NCBI RefSeq assembly: GCF_021155765.1
Contig: NC_060105.1
Coordinates: forward strand, 5,826,001 to 5,890,000
From: Diprion similis
Lineage: Eukaryota; Arthropoda; Insecta; Hymenoptera; Diprionidae
DNA: 64,000 bases
Direction of reading: 5' to 3'
Positions 24,621-35,974 of the stretch are shown here, piece by piece (the stretch's first letter is position 1; every line of letters starts with the position of its first letter). The notes beneath the pieces are model-generated. The model saw only the letters and a list, made by a program, of their open reading frames with translations, was not told the DNA's origin and searched no databases. A program made the translations under genes and the position numbers.

Positions 24621-24697
24621 ATGTCCGAATCTACAGTGTTTCCGGTTTTAGTCAAGCGGATTTCGGCGGGCAGAGTACAGCGGCAGCTTGGCGATGG
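24621..24697 (+). CDS. Candidate first coding exon (partial) of a plus-strand gene
   Basis: ATG at 24621, preceded by an in-frame TAA, opens 25 codons plus 2 nt (MSESTVFPVLVKRISAG then RVQRQLGD) and meets a strong donor, GATGG/GTAAGT. The basic, hydrophobic stretch looks coding rather than random. No next exon is recognised in the following 31 kb, so the first intron is either very long or runs past the window edge. The peptide is too short for a family call. It lies 270 bp after the tandem array, which may be in the same transcript's 5' region. Confidence 0.35.
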
Positions 24698-26250
24698 GTA
24701 AGTCGAAATTCAATTTCTTGTTATAACAGCGCGCGAGATTCAACGCGGAGTTCAGGATGCATACACGTATATATATGTATAGGTATTACCTATAACACTC
24801 TTGCAACTTTAGAGCTCTCTAAATCTTTTTTTCTTCCTCATCATCCGCGCGATCGGTCCGCGCTACGTATCATACCTAGTCAGGTATAGATAATTAGCAA
24901 TATTTTTTGTTCGTTAACTGCGAATGGTGGGTATACGTTGGGCAGGAGTAGTTAGCCGGCATTGGCATACGTCCGGGTTCACAGAGCCATATTTCATAGC
25001 CTGGTAGGTATACCTACTCGCGGGTTGTTGGTGCCACGCTCGTCGTCAGTCAGTCGCCTAGTCGCCTCGCGACTTGCGTATGTAGGTACCTACCTACTTT
25101 ATAGTGCCTACCTACACCCCGTGTTTCCTCGTCGCAAGCTGCGCGTTAAGCTCCGGGTCCAACTTCTTTTTTCGAGAAAAAGTTACAACCTGCATGCGAT
25201 TTCGATGAAACTGAAGCTAGCAGCCAAAGGTGTCTAACTTTTTTGGAATGAGAAAAATACGTTTCAAATTTATTCTCATAATTGTATAAAAGCATTGAGA
25301 TTTCAAGATTATATTCAAATTTCTGAACGAATTAGCCCCGGAGAGGCTTGCTTGTTGTTCGGTCTTCGTGTTAACTTCTCGTTTTTACCTTCCAAATTAC
25401 AAAAATTATAACGAGGTAATACGCATGCGTTCATCGTCTGGCAAATTATGCCTGCGTGAAAGGAAAATGAAATGAATTAAATTATCTGGGGATAATGCAA
25501 ACGCGAATTATTATACACTTTATGAAATTAGGTGCGAAAAAGAGTCGATTTGCAATTTTTGCTTCAATTTTTTTATCCTTCCATTCTGCGGGGGGAATAA
25601 TTTAATATTTGTAATAAAAGTACGTGGGGATCGCGCGTTGTTGGCCTTTAAAAAAAGACACGGAAAGCACGTCGTTTAAATCGGCTTCTCGCACACCCGC
25701 GCTCTCTCTCTCTGCGTAGGTATAAACTCTCATCCGCGTTAACAAGATACGGGGTTCCTGCCCTGCAGCACGCAGCTCGTAATTATCGTGTAATCAGGGG
25801 AGGATAAAGCGTTTGGTCTTACCTTTGACCCCCGAACGATTCGCACCTCCGCATCGCGTTATATACATACAGAAACTCGCCCCCCTCCCGAGTTATTAGA
25901 GGAATTAAGTAGTTACGCTTTGTTTGATCGGCAACGAAACCCTGAATTAAGTTGTTATCGAGAATTAGCAAATTGCCGGTTTAAGGTGTTCGCTTGATTT
26001 GTTGCTTCTCCCTCTCCACTTTGTTTACCTTTCTCTCGCCTCGGCCCTTCTTGCCGGTTCAATGATCAAGCCTCCAGACGCCGAACTACACTCTTCGAAC
26101 TTTTCCCGTGATCCTCGACGATGTGAATCGAATTACGATTTCTTCTTTTATAGCAGGATGGTTAATTGATGAAACATTGAGTGAATACGACGACGGAAGA
26201 TAGCGAGTTTCTGAAGCATATACAATTTGGGGACTAGGAAGAGAGGGAGG

Positions 26251-26731
26251 CTGAGGACGGGGTTAAAATTCCGAATTCCAAAAGTCCGAAAGCGTCAAAT
26301 TGTGCATTTTTTTGTGGTGAAACTTGAAATAAAGATATCAAACCTTGACGGAATATCACAGTTTCGAATGATTCAAAACCCGACAAGTCGAAAGTTCCGA
26401 AAGTGTGAAAATGAGAAAATTTTGAAATCTTAAACATCGAAATTCCGATCGATCGCTAATTTATGAGTTCCGTAAATTTCTGGCTTGGTGAAATTTCACC
26501 ACTTTCATATTCTTCTGTTTTGTGGATTATTTTTACGTTCGGAATCCCGGACATTCTGATTTTTCACACCCACTCGTTGAGTAAACTACGCTGTGCGATT
26601 TTACATTTAATTTTCGAAACTTTGCCGTTTCTTGAAAGATTGATTTCTTCACTTCAAGTTTCGCCAGAAAATTATTCGGAATTAGGCGTTTTCGGCACTT
26701 CCAAAATTCGGAACTTCGGCCCCGTCAGGAG
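26251..26731. repeat. Foldback repeat with diverged inverted arms (GACGGGG termini)
   Basis: The left end reads GACGGGGTTAAAATTCCGAA and the reverse complement of the right end reads GACGGGGCCGAAGTTCCGAA, and similarity continues inward (AATT, then AAAAGTCCGAAAGCG versus GAAGTGCCGAAAACG). The interior is a string of short words such as TTCGAAATTTTGA. No ORF with transposase features. Most likely an old non-autonomous DNA element or foldback repeat. Confidence 0.6.
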
Positions 26732-27949
26732 GCTCTGGTCTAGGCGGCACGCGACACGCGTGCTGCGCATCTTTGCAATGCTGCAGAATTAGCTCTTGGG
26801 AAGTTAATCGTCAGACCCGCAGGCTGTCGGCCACTAAGATCGGATAAATAAGGCGGGTGTGTAGGAGGCGGGCACAGTTACTCCTTGCGATAGCCCACGA
26901 TAAACGTAGAGTCGTAAAGGCGCGCATTCCGCCTATTACTAACGCAAAGTGCGACCCTCGACCGTAAGTTCTAACCTTGCTGACGAGACTTGAGCCTGGA
27001 CGACGTCCTTCCTGGGTTTCCGCGACTCGCGATGCCTGTGGTGGCTCATGGGTCTGCTGACACCGATGTTTCGCGATAAATCAATCCCCGCAATATGCAC
27101 CGTCTTCGATTCTGGAGAAGTTGCGCGAGGTTTCTGCTTACTATACTATACGAGCACGTGCAACAGTGCCGTAAATCCGATGTCTTGAAGTTTCAAAACG
27201 GAGCGCCAATTCTCTCTAAAAAACAAACAAAAAACACAAAAAACAATACAAGTTTAGAACTTTGCATTCAGGCGCGGTTATTTCGGGTTTTTCAAACTGA
27301 TATGGATCAATCCAAATTGAATTTATAATATCTCTAAAAAATTCTTTCGATAAGGATGAAAAATGAATTTTCCCCCCCAGTCTTCGATTAACTGTAATAA
27401 AATTATTACCTTCGTCACAGCGCGACAGCTTCTGAAATTTATGACAGTGCAGAAAACTGTTTTTCTTAAACTGAGGCTCTCTGAGTTTTTAATTACATTG
27501 GGACGCGAGATTTACACGGCAGAACGTAGCACAAACCTGGCTGCAAAATTCAACACAATTTTCGATGTACTATTTTTTAAATTAAATGTTCATTCTCGCT
27601 TCTCTGACACTCGTTTTTGCAGTAGATTTTTTTTTTCTTTTCGTACATTTATTATACGCTGATGATCTTCACGATCACAGCAGCAGAATCTAGGAATCTA
27701 ATTTTTGAGGCTTAGTAGCGCACCGATCTTATTTATCCCTTAGAACCTCGTGTGAATCGGTAAAAATACGTAATTGCATGCAAGAAGCGCTTGTTGGATT
27801 TAACCTTTGAACTATCGGTGTGCGGGGCGTGGTTGTGGTAGCTGCAGTTACCTACTACTCCTCCTCGGGAATTCTGCGGCAATGTTTTACACGCTGATAA
27901 ACGCCTCGGAGGTTCCTACTTATCGCACCTTTTCCACTTTCTCGCCGGG

Positions 27950-28208
27950 TGGGGGTCCAAATTTAGAAGGATCAATATTTCGAATGACCAATATATCGAA
28001 ATTTCAAACATGTAAGAATAAAATGACGAAAAATAAATTGGTCGAAATTTTGATCTTCGAACATGACACTGATTAGAAACAGTGACATTTTCAAAAATTA
28101 AGATTCCAACAATTCATCCTTCGTTATTTCATTTTGGCATATTTGAATTTTCAACATACCGGCCATTCGAAATACCTATATATTGACACTTTCAAGTTTT
28201 GACCCCCA
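27950..28208. repeat. Foldback repeat with TGGGGGTC termini
   Basis: The left end TGGGGGTCCAAATTTAGAAG pairs with the reverse complement of the right end, TGGGGGTCAAAACTTGAAAG. Inside, ATTTCGAATGACC pairs with ATTTCGAATGGCC. The arms are diverged, and the interior has the same TTCGAA/TTTTGAC-rich texture as the 26.3 kb element, so they may be one family. No coding sequence. Confidence 0.55.
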
Positions 28209-28537
28209 TTCAATCCTCCATTTTTTCTTTGTTGCGCACTATAAAATTAATTGAACTTTTTGGTTGTGTGAAAATAATGTTTGGTCGGACGTATATTAAC
28301 CCTGAAATTTCGTCGAGATGGCAAAAATGGTACCTTTCGGCTTTTGCCATAGTTCGAAAGAAATAATTTGGGGGAAGGGGTCGGTCGGTGGCAAAACAGC
28401 AGAAAATTCGGAAAATAGAAGAGTCACATCGTCGAATTTTCAAAGACGTAAAAACATAATTCACAGATTGTCAAAATGTAAAAAATCTTATTATAGGAAT
28501 GCCAAAATGGCGAAAGGTAAAATCATGGAAAGCCAGA

Positions 28538-28571
28538 GCATAGAATCGTTAGAATGCTGACGATTCTATGT
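28538..28571. repeat. Short hairpin-forming palindrome
   Basis: CATAGAATCGT is followed by a 10-nt spacer and its exact reverse complement ACGATTCTATG, forming an 11-bp perfect stem. It sits in AT-rich DNA between foldback-like repeats. Function unknown; it is probably part of another degenerate inverted-repeat element. Confidence 0.5.
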
Positions 28572-29034
28572 TTTTTACTTGCTATATTCTTACTCATCCT
28601 GACGATTCTACATTTTGACTCGGTATCTATATCTCGACTTTTTTACAGTATAGCTTTTTTATTCGTCACATTTTTTATATCTTCAAATTCCATGTCGGTA
28701 TTATACGTTTACATTTTTGAAAATTCGATATCGTCACCCTTGAAGTTCCTGATTTTGCTGCCTTTTGCTGCATTTTGTCCTCCAGCCATACCTATACTCG
28801 GGTTACGTAATGCGACGGCTGAATTCGGAAGCGTCGGCACTCGGCCGAGTTGTAATCGGAACGTGCCGGCCGGTCCCTCGGCGTCCGAAGTGTCACGTTC
28901 AACGCCACGATTCCTCCGCACGACGTTTACGGCGAAGAGGAGTCCCGGAGTCCCGCCGAAGTTGTTGCTTTGGTCACCGCTTCGTCGTCGGCGCGGGGGA
29001 CATAATTATCCGGGAGAGTCAAGGAACCCGACCG

Positions 29035-29065
29035 ACAACCTGCAACCTGCAACCTGCAACCTGCA
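29035..29065. repeat. Heptamer tandem repeat (TGCAACC)n
   Basis: About four tandem copies of TGCAACC, ending in a TGCAGCC variant, inside a CpG-rich block. A minisatellite-type array with no coding support. Confidence 0.8.
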
Positions 29066-29329
29066 GCCTGATGCGGACTCCCGATCGGACCGCGGCGTTA
29101 TAGGCGATCCGCGGCTTCACCAGCCATTCGGAATCCCGAATCCTTCGGCCTGCGAGACATTGTTTCTCCTCTTCTTCTTGCCCGCGGAGGCGCAGCCTCT
29201 CATTCGGATGCGACATCGCTCCTCGTCAAGATTCGTTCGAACCTGCAGCGTGGTTTGTCCGATTCTTTCCTCTTCGAGTGTAACATATCCTCCGATAAAC
29301 ATTGTAGGCATGTTGAATTCCTTTACCCT

Positions 29330-29362
29330 CTTCTTCTTCTTCTTCTTCTTCTTCTTCTTCTT
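29330..29362. repeat. (CTT)n microsatellite
   Basis: A run of about 11 CTT triplets. The poly-Phe/Leu frame it creates is an artefact. Confidence 0.9.
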
Positions 29363-31129
29363 GTTCGTGAGATTACTTGAAGTATGTATACTCTAATGGT
29401 TCCTGGACTGATTATACACACGAACGAGACTTGATAGCGATATAATCTGCATGTGAGAAATTTTGGAGAAAAAGAAATTGATAGAATTAAAGAAATTATA
29501 ATAAGTAATTTAACGTTTAATTAGATTAAGATTTTTACCTCATGGAATCTTTTCTCGTTACTCTATACGATATAACCAATTATTCAGTTGAATCGAGAAA
29601 AATTTCTTACAATTGCTCAGAAATGGACCGGATAGTTATTCATTTAATTATAGTTACAAATCCACGATTCCTTCTTCATTGAGAGATAAAATATTTATTT
29701 GACACCGGGCCGTTGCCTTGAATTATCTAAATGCAATAAATGAAGATTTTTTTTGAATACACTTTTCATAGCGTATAATCATTATGCGCCAATTAACACC
29801 CCAAAAATTAAAAATTCGTCTAATTATCGTTGATCGTGTAAATCAACAAGTTCAGAATATGTTGGCAACGAGTGAAGGGAATGAAAAATTGCTAACAATT
29901 AGTACAACGCAAGAGTTCTTTCCACTTTTCAATTTCTTATCCGCGAATCATTGGTGCGAATACTAGAGTAGAAAAAAGATGGTAAAAAAATTTGGAGCGG
30001 AATTATACGTAGGAAGAATCGAAGCCGATCGTGTGTCGAGACGAGATATAAGGACCGAGGGAGGGAAAAAGCGAACCACATCTCTGGACGTAGCGCTCGG
30101 CGAGAGCCACGTATTTTGGCGTTTCTTGCCCGTTTAGGTACGCAATTAATTTTTCAGTCGTAGTATAAGTTCAACCCAGAGACTGTTTTTTTGCACAGTA
30201 GAGGTAGGTACGATAACACAGGCTTGCGATGCTTTTCCCCTGACAAAACTGATTGTGAGTAATATAGATAGTAATTTCGGTGGGCATTAGGTAGCTAAAC
30301 ATTCAGTTTTATAATAATTATATTTCATTTTTTCATAAAAATTGTTAAAAAATATTTAAATATAAATATCTTGCATGAAAATAAATCTCCGCGTTATTAT
30401 TTTAAGGGAAAATTGGAAGTTATATTTCGCAGGCCTGTGTAATATCCGCGCGCGAAATTCGCCAGTCGGTGCAAACTCTGCTTCTGCTGCGTATACAATT
30501 CCGTCGCGTCGACGTGCCCGCGTGGCTAATTGCGCTCGACGCTGGAGCCACCGGTTGTAAGTCAAGCCGCGATTCGCTGTCAATAAATAGCAGACTGAGA
30601 AAAGAGTTCGTTTTACTGTTGACAAACGGATATATTTGGACATGGCGAAACAAACCTTTCGAAACCTATTATTAATATCAAATTTTAGTCGAGCCAAATA
30701 ATGTGAGATAGAAATTTGTTAATAGTTAACAAATCGTATCAGATCATATATATAAGGTAATTCCTAGAAAATTTTGTCGCACTTTTATGATAACAAATAT
30801 CCCAGTTTTTTTTTCTTCTGTCGCGATTTATTTAATTTTCATCTGATCCTCAATTTTTCCGAGGGGATCCACACGCTCGGAATCGTGGTAAAATTCAATT
30901 TTAACTCGTTGGATTAATTGCGTTGGCTTGTCCGTATTATTCATAAATATGCCAATAAATATCTCTGAAAATATGAGTCGATTATATCTATTCGTTTGTA
31001 CCGTTGTTACGAGCAATCAAAGTCACGAAACGTTTCAAAGTCTTGAGCTTCTACACTTCCCTTATACCTAAGGGGTGACTACAGCATCGTCTTAATCGGT
31101 GGTCGCGCCATGCAAGTTTGGAAAATGTC

Positions 31130-31620
31130 CCCGAGCAATTTCTCCCTCCCTTCCTCCCTCGATTGGGCGAATCTCACCCCGAATCTCGGGTGCCCGTGAT
31201 AATTCCCCGGGGAATGCGAAAGATCAACAAGTCCGCGGGAGCTTGGTTTGCAGTGCCGTTTCCGCGCGGATTGCAGGGGCGCTTCGTTTTTCACTCGGTG
31301 GGGCTGATTGCGCGAGATTCCCGCTTTGATCCGTCGCCGCCCGATCTCGGCTCCTGGTCCACCGAGGCTGCAGCATCCTCGCCGCGGTGCTCCGGCTCAT
31401 CTCGACTCGTTACCGCGACTCGAGTTCCTCGCCTTGCTCGAGTCGAGCGACGAACACGCCCTCGTGGCTGCTGCGTTTTGCTGCGGCCGCGGCTGCGGCA
31501 GCGAATCGCGGAAAGCCGCGGCTATCGGGAAGAGATCGCTCGTATCGAAACGCGGCGTTTTCTTCCGTGCCTGCGTCCTGCGGATATCCTTTAAATTCTT
31601 TCAGCTGGCTATGCATGCGC
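31130..31620. other. CpG-rich block in AT-rich desert
   Basis: Visibly GC- and CpG-rich (GCCGCCCGATC, CGCCGCGGTGC, GCGGCCGCGGCTGCGGC) compared with its flanks. Overlapping ORFs on both strands here (up to 180 codons) disagree with each other and have no domain. It could be a regulatory island, an alternative promoter or a non-coding exon. No splice-supported coding exon was found. Confidence 0.4.
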
Positions 31621-34600
31621 GCCGGCGCTATGCTCAGCTTTTTTTAAAAGTGAGAATCGCTCAATTGCTCTGCGTTATAAGCGACTCTCGCCCTACGACT
31701 CGGGTGCAATTCGTTCCGTCAGTAAGGATTGATCGTCTTTATGTATTATACGAGAAAAGTTTGCAGGGGAAAAAAGAAGAGAGAGAAAAAGATAAGAAAA
31801 AATCCGGGGCGCGGACACTTGTTTATATATATATATATATATATACTTAATTCAGTCTTAATTTTTCCCAGCTTTTTAGGGTATATTCAAATATTCCGCG
31901 AGGACTCTTCAGCTTCATTTTTCGTTATTATTTTTTACGTGGATATTTGTCGTGATAATTCACTTGTAGAAAAAAATGGAATCATTTTGACGATGGAAAC
32001 GTTCTTCTTTCCGCATCTTCCGAATAGTTACTTACTGTTGTATAAAAGGAATTAGAAGGCTGATCGTTTTACCCAAAAACCGGTAATCAACTTGAAACAA
32101 TTCCTTGATCCATCGTCGAAACTTGGCTCTTATCGATCTATACAACTCGTTGTTATAACTATACCTGCCGAGAATTATTCCTCCCGTGATAGCATAGCTG
32201 TTATACAAATGTGGTATAACAGTGTCCAAGTAATTATCATTCCTCTTTCCACATTCTATAATGTCACTGGTATTTATAAAAATATAAGTATAACGTGCCC
32301 ACGTGTATAGTCGAGGTGCGTACCTGCGATCCTCGGTTCGTTTGCACTCTGGTCATAGCCCGTATGTGGGACAGGCATGCGAGTTGGTACGGCAGCCGAG
32401 ATGAAATTGATCAGCGGTTAAAGAATTGTTGGAATCCAGTTTGATATCGAGTTGAAATCGGTGCTGAACTGCAGTTTTAATAACGCGTGTCGTCCCTTAA
32501 TGAGATCATTAATAATTCTCGCGCTGGCTAGTGAATCTCGAATTTTCAATCCAGATAATTATACGGAAATCGATTTAGAAGCCATTTGTCTACGTTTATA
32601 TGTATAGGGACTATAACTATATTGTTACGGTCTATACATCATTCATTATTATTTTTTTCCTAGCCCTTTTCGTTACCACAGTTTAAACCCTTCCAGTCAC
32701 AGAAGCCACTGTACCGGCACCGTTTTCTTTTATTTTTTTTACATTCCATGCGAAATTCTGATTTTTTTTTTTTTTGTTTTGCATTTCTAAGTAAAAAAAG
32801 TACTTAAACTTTGGAATGATTGGGATTTTTTGTGAATTCACAATTTTAAAACGACATTGTATCTATGTACCTACATACGCGTACATACACAGTAACGAAT
32901 AAATTTTAGTAAAATTTATATCAGGTACGCCGTTGCAGTAGGACAATGTCCTCTTTCCTGCACTTACGATTCGGCTCGTCAGAGTAATTAATTGCTCGCA
33001 GACAAACAGGGCGGCGCTCCGTGCAGAGAAGAGTAGCTATATCATATAGAATGCAACGAGTAGGTACTGCGGTATCGAGGTATACATATATAGATCTACA
33101 TGTAGGTGCTGGTACGCGAATGCGAGGTAGACACGCGGGACTCTGCAAAAGAAGAAGCATAAGGGGTTAGGCAGGTAGCGTAGAGTGTGTAATTTATTGC
33201 AGACAACGCCTTGGTTCGTTGTTTGTTCAGGCGTTGGGCATTGGCCATTGAATGTGGCGGTGGTGCCTGTGCCTATGGTTTAAAATTGTTAAAAAGAAAA
33301 TGAAATAAAAAAAATAAAATTATGTGGCGCTGGTCAAGGTTGAATATCATTCTAAGCTGTTTAGGAAGACGAGACGAGTCGAGCTTCTTTGCAGCCTATC
33401 TCTCGACATTTACATCTACGCCTTCTCAATTCACCGCACCATTAGATGTCCTGCCTACCCATCATAGGTATAACAAATCGACCAGCTCGAATATGCTTTG
33501 AATAAATTCACAGTAGCTCAGAACTCCCGTTTCGTTAGAACGAAAGTCTATAACGACGAACGGGAACACGTTAACCGTGAAATTGACTTACGACATCTTC
33601 TTCTTACTCTTACTCTTCTTCTTCTTCTTCTTCATCCTCTAACGCGTGGGTTTGTCTTAATATATTAATAAGCATTGAGCGTCGAAAAAACATGGTGAAA
33701 AGTAGAATGGAATAAGGCGAGGCGAACGATACAGGTGTTCACTTTCATTATTAAGCATATTACGCTATCCTGATTCTTCGCCAAACTCATAGATTCGGCT
33801 ATTGGGTTATACGCACTTATGACATACCGACATTCGGTTTAATTCTTGAAAAATCTCTGCCAAATATAAAACTTCGGTACTTCTACCGGTCTTTGCTAAT
33901 TCTTTTTTTTGTTCTGAAATTAAGTTACTCCAGCGGTATTTAATTTTTGGAACAAGATAATACGTTTCTGTTTCGTGGTTTTATTCAATTTCTACAGACC
34001 ACGGAATACATTATGGTCAGTAGCTAGTAAAACCAGCTACCCGACTGCTTCTGGGTGGTAATTACTTTCAATCCTAGCAACAGCGTCATATATTTCATGT
34101 AATGTGTTTGTTCTTTATTTCTTCCTTTTTTTTCACGTCCATTTGCCTCTGTTAGAGTTACCGCCGTAGGTACGTAGGTACTGAACTTAGGGCATATTAT
34201 AACCTAGTTGATTTAGCGATAGTTAAACGGTCGCTATTGCATCTCTGCCCAAACGCAACATCCGGATAAATTTTTATCACCTCGTAACCGACCGTCTCGA
34301 TGCGCTTAATTACTCCACCGATGCGGTGAAATGTCGATCAACCTTACCTAATTAGTCGCAGAGACTTTACGAGGTGAACAAAAAGTTAACGCGTAGAATG
34401 TACGGAAATTGAAAAACAGCAAAAAAATCAAACAAAATACATAAATAAATAGATAAATGCGTAAAAAAAAAAAAAAAATTAGTAGACAGAGTCGCAGCCG
34501 TGAAGGATCCGAGAAAAAGGAAAACAAGGAAATCATAAACACGCGGCTTCGTCTGGCCTGAGAAAAATTTATCTCAGGCTCGCGGAGGCGAAATAATCGA

Positions 34601-35279
34601 TCTATAAAAGGCCCGGGAAGGAAACCGTGATAGCTGATGAATGGAGGAAAGAGGTGTGGGAACTGGCGCGTAGTAATACTACGACGGGGCGTCGTCGTCT
34701 TCTCTTCAACTTCTAGTCCATCAATGAACCGGCGCGATCAACGGGGAGAAGGGGTGTCTGGGTATTATACGTATAACGACGATCGGGGAGTCGGTTAGGA
34801 GAAAAAAGCGTCGGTCATATGCGTGTGTGCGTAGGCAAAAAAATGTTGGAAACGGAGCGGTTCTAGCGGTCCATATGTCAGTCCGGGAACATCGGAGGAC
34901 CTCGTCCTCGGTCGTTGCTGCTGAGCAACAGGTGCGGCGGATCTATTAATTTTCGAATATTGAATATTACGTAGAAAAGGGGTGTTTATCCCTCCTTTCA
35001 CCCGACTCCGCTTACGCACACTCGCAGATATATGTATACACGAAACGCTTTTTCCACGATTATACTCGGATCTTCGTTTCATTAATAGCAGAGTATATGT
35101 GGATGATTTCCGGCCCTTGTTCTGCACTATCATGTATATATATATATTATATACATACATAAATCACTGGTTGATTTTTCTCCGTTTCTGTTCAACGAAA
35201 ATAAGCGTAAATCGAAGTTTTTCATACTGCACAGTTCTTGGATTTTATCCTCGAATTCGAATGTAAGATATTATATATA

Positions 35280-35290
35280 TTAGGGTGTTC

Positions 35291-35377
<87 letters not shown>

Positions 35378-35974
35378 AATCAAAATTTCGATATAGCATC
35401 TCAAATAGAATATTTCAGCCAAATGTGAGCTCTTAATATTGATACTTGGATGTTCTATTTTATTTTTTCCTTTTTTTTTCGTTTAAATAACCCGTAAAGA
35501 GAAGCGGAAAATTTTGGAATTTTTTTTATTCCTTCTCGTCAACGACTTGACTTATAAACTATCCAAATACAGACTTTTATCAGAAATTTCACGCTCTATA
35601 AAAAAAGTAGTGATATAGAATTTTGATAATTCTAACCGATCATGAGATATTCGCCTATGAACATCGAGGCATCTTGAATATCTCTTAATCGGTTAGAGTT
35701 AGGAAAATTCTATCTCGTTATTTTTGTTTATAGAGAATAAAATTTTTCACAAGAATCGGTATTTAGATAGTTTATAGGTCAAGCCATTTACGAGAAAAAG
35801 TAATTGAAAAATTTTCCGATTTTTTTTTACCTCTTATTTAAATGGAAAATGGAAAAAATAAAATAGGCACTTCTAAACGAGCTTATATTTGGCTGAGATA
35901 CTTTATTTGAGATGCTCTACTGAAGTTTTGATGTGCATTTGGGAAAAAAAAATATTTCTCTTGAAACACCCATA
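35280..35974. mobile_element. Foldback MITE-like element (TTAGGGTGTTCC termini) containing an A84 run
   Basis: The left end TTAGGGTGTTCCAAAA pairs with the right end, whose reverse complement reads TGGGTGTTTCAAG. The arms pair over almost the whole length. For example AGCATCTCAAATAGAATATT (35396 onward) pairs with the reverse complement of the segment near 35900, and GACTTATAAACTATCCAAAT pairs with the segment near 35770. The centre is near 35650. Ends lie in TA-rich DNA, consistent with TA target choice. The left arm contains 84 consecutive A (35292-35375), which the right arm lacks. No transposase, so a non-autonomous element. Confidence 0.8.

Larger units (their letters stand above)
20900..24697 (+). 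other. Candidate 5' region of a plus-strand gene with several small exon-like pieces
   Basis: Exon-like pieces with splice signals are: 20900-20969 (acceptor TCTTGCAG, ATG at 20935, frame MSGPSQSSSRN, donor CAACAG/GTATAAG, ends after 2 nt of a codon); 21338-21406 (acceptor GCACGCAG, ATG at 21355, frame MSRPDQEVATQNSSRFI, donor TTC/GTAAGT, ends after 1 nt); and 21813-22021 (acceptor GAATTTCAG, open in the 1-nt phase for about 50 codons, donor GCG/GTAAGC). The tandem array (22390-24350) and the ATG exon at 24621-24697 follow. AAGATGGCG motifs at 21283 and 21529 resemble start-site elements. None of the predicted peptides resembles a family I know, so whether this is one protein gene with alternative starts or a non-coding transcript is open. 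Confidence 0.35.
24698..35279. other. Gene desert, first part: non-coding DNA with inverted repeats and CpG-rich blocks
   Basis: No recognisable protein. Long ORFs here are composition artefacts: a 280-codon plus ORF at 28554-29396 spans a CTT run and CpG-rich DNA, and several frames at 31118-31850 overlap each other in GC-rich DNA. Contents include foldback repeats at 26251-26731 and 27950-28208, a heptamer repeat at 29035-29065, a CTT run at 29330-29362 and CpG-rich blocks at about 28800-29230 and 31130-31620. If the 24621 exon is real, this is probably its intron. Confidence 0.5.

Noticed and set aside
28554-29396. 280-codon plus-strand ORF, the longest unassigned frame in the desert
   Set aside because: It runs through AT-rich DNA, a CpG-rich block and a CTT microsatellite (poly-Phe). 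It has no domain, and overlapping frames on both strands are equally open.
31118-31850. Several overlapping ORFs of 76-180 codons on both strands
   Set aside because: Produced by GC-rich, stop-poor sequence. The frames disagree with each other, end in a TA repeat and show no family resemblance.
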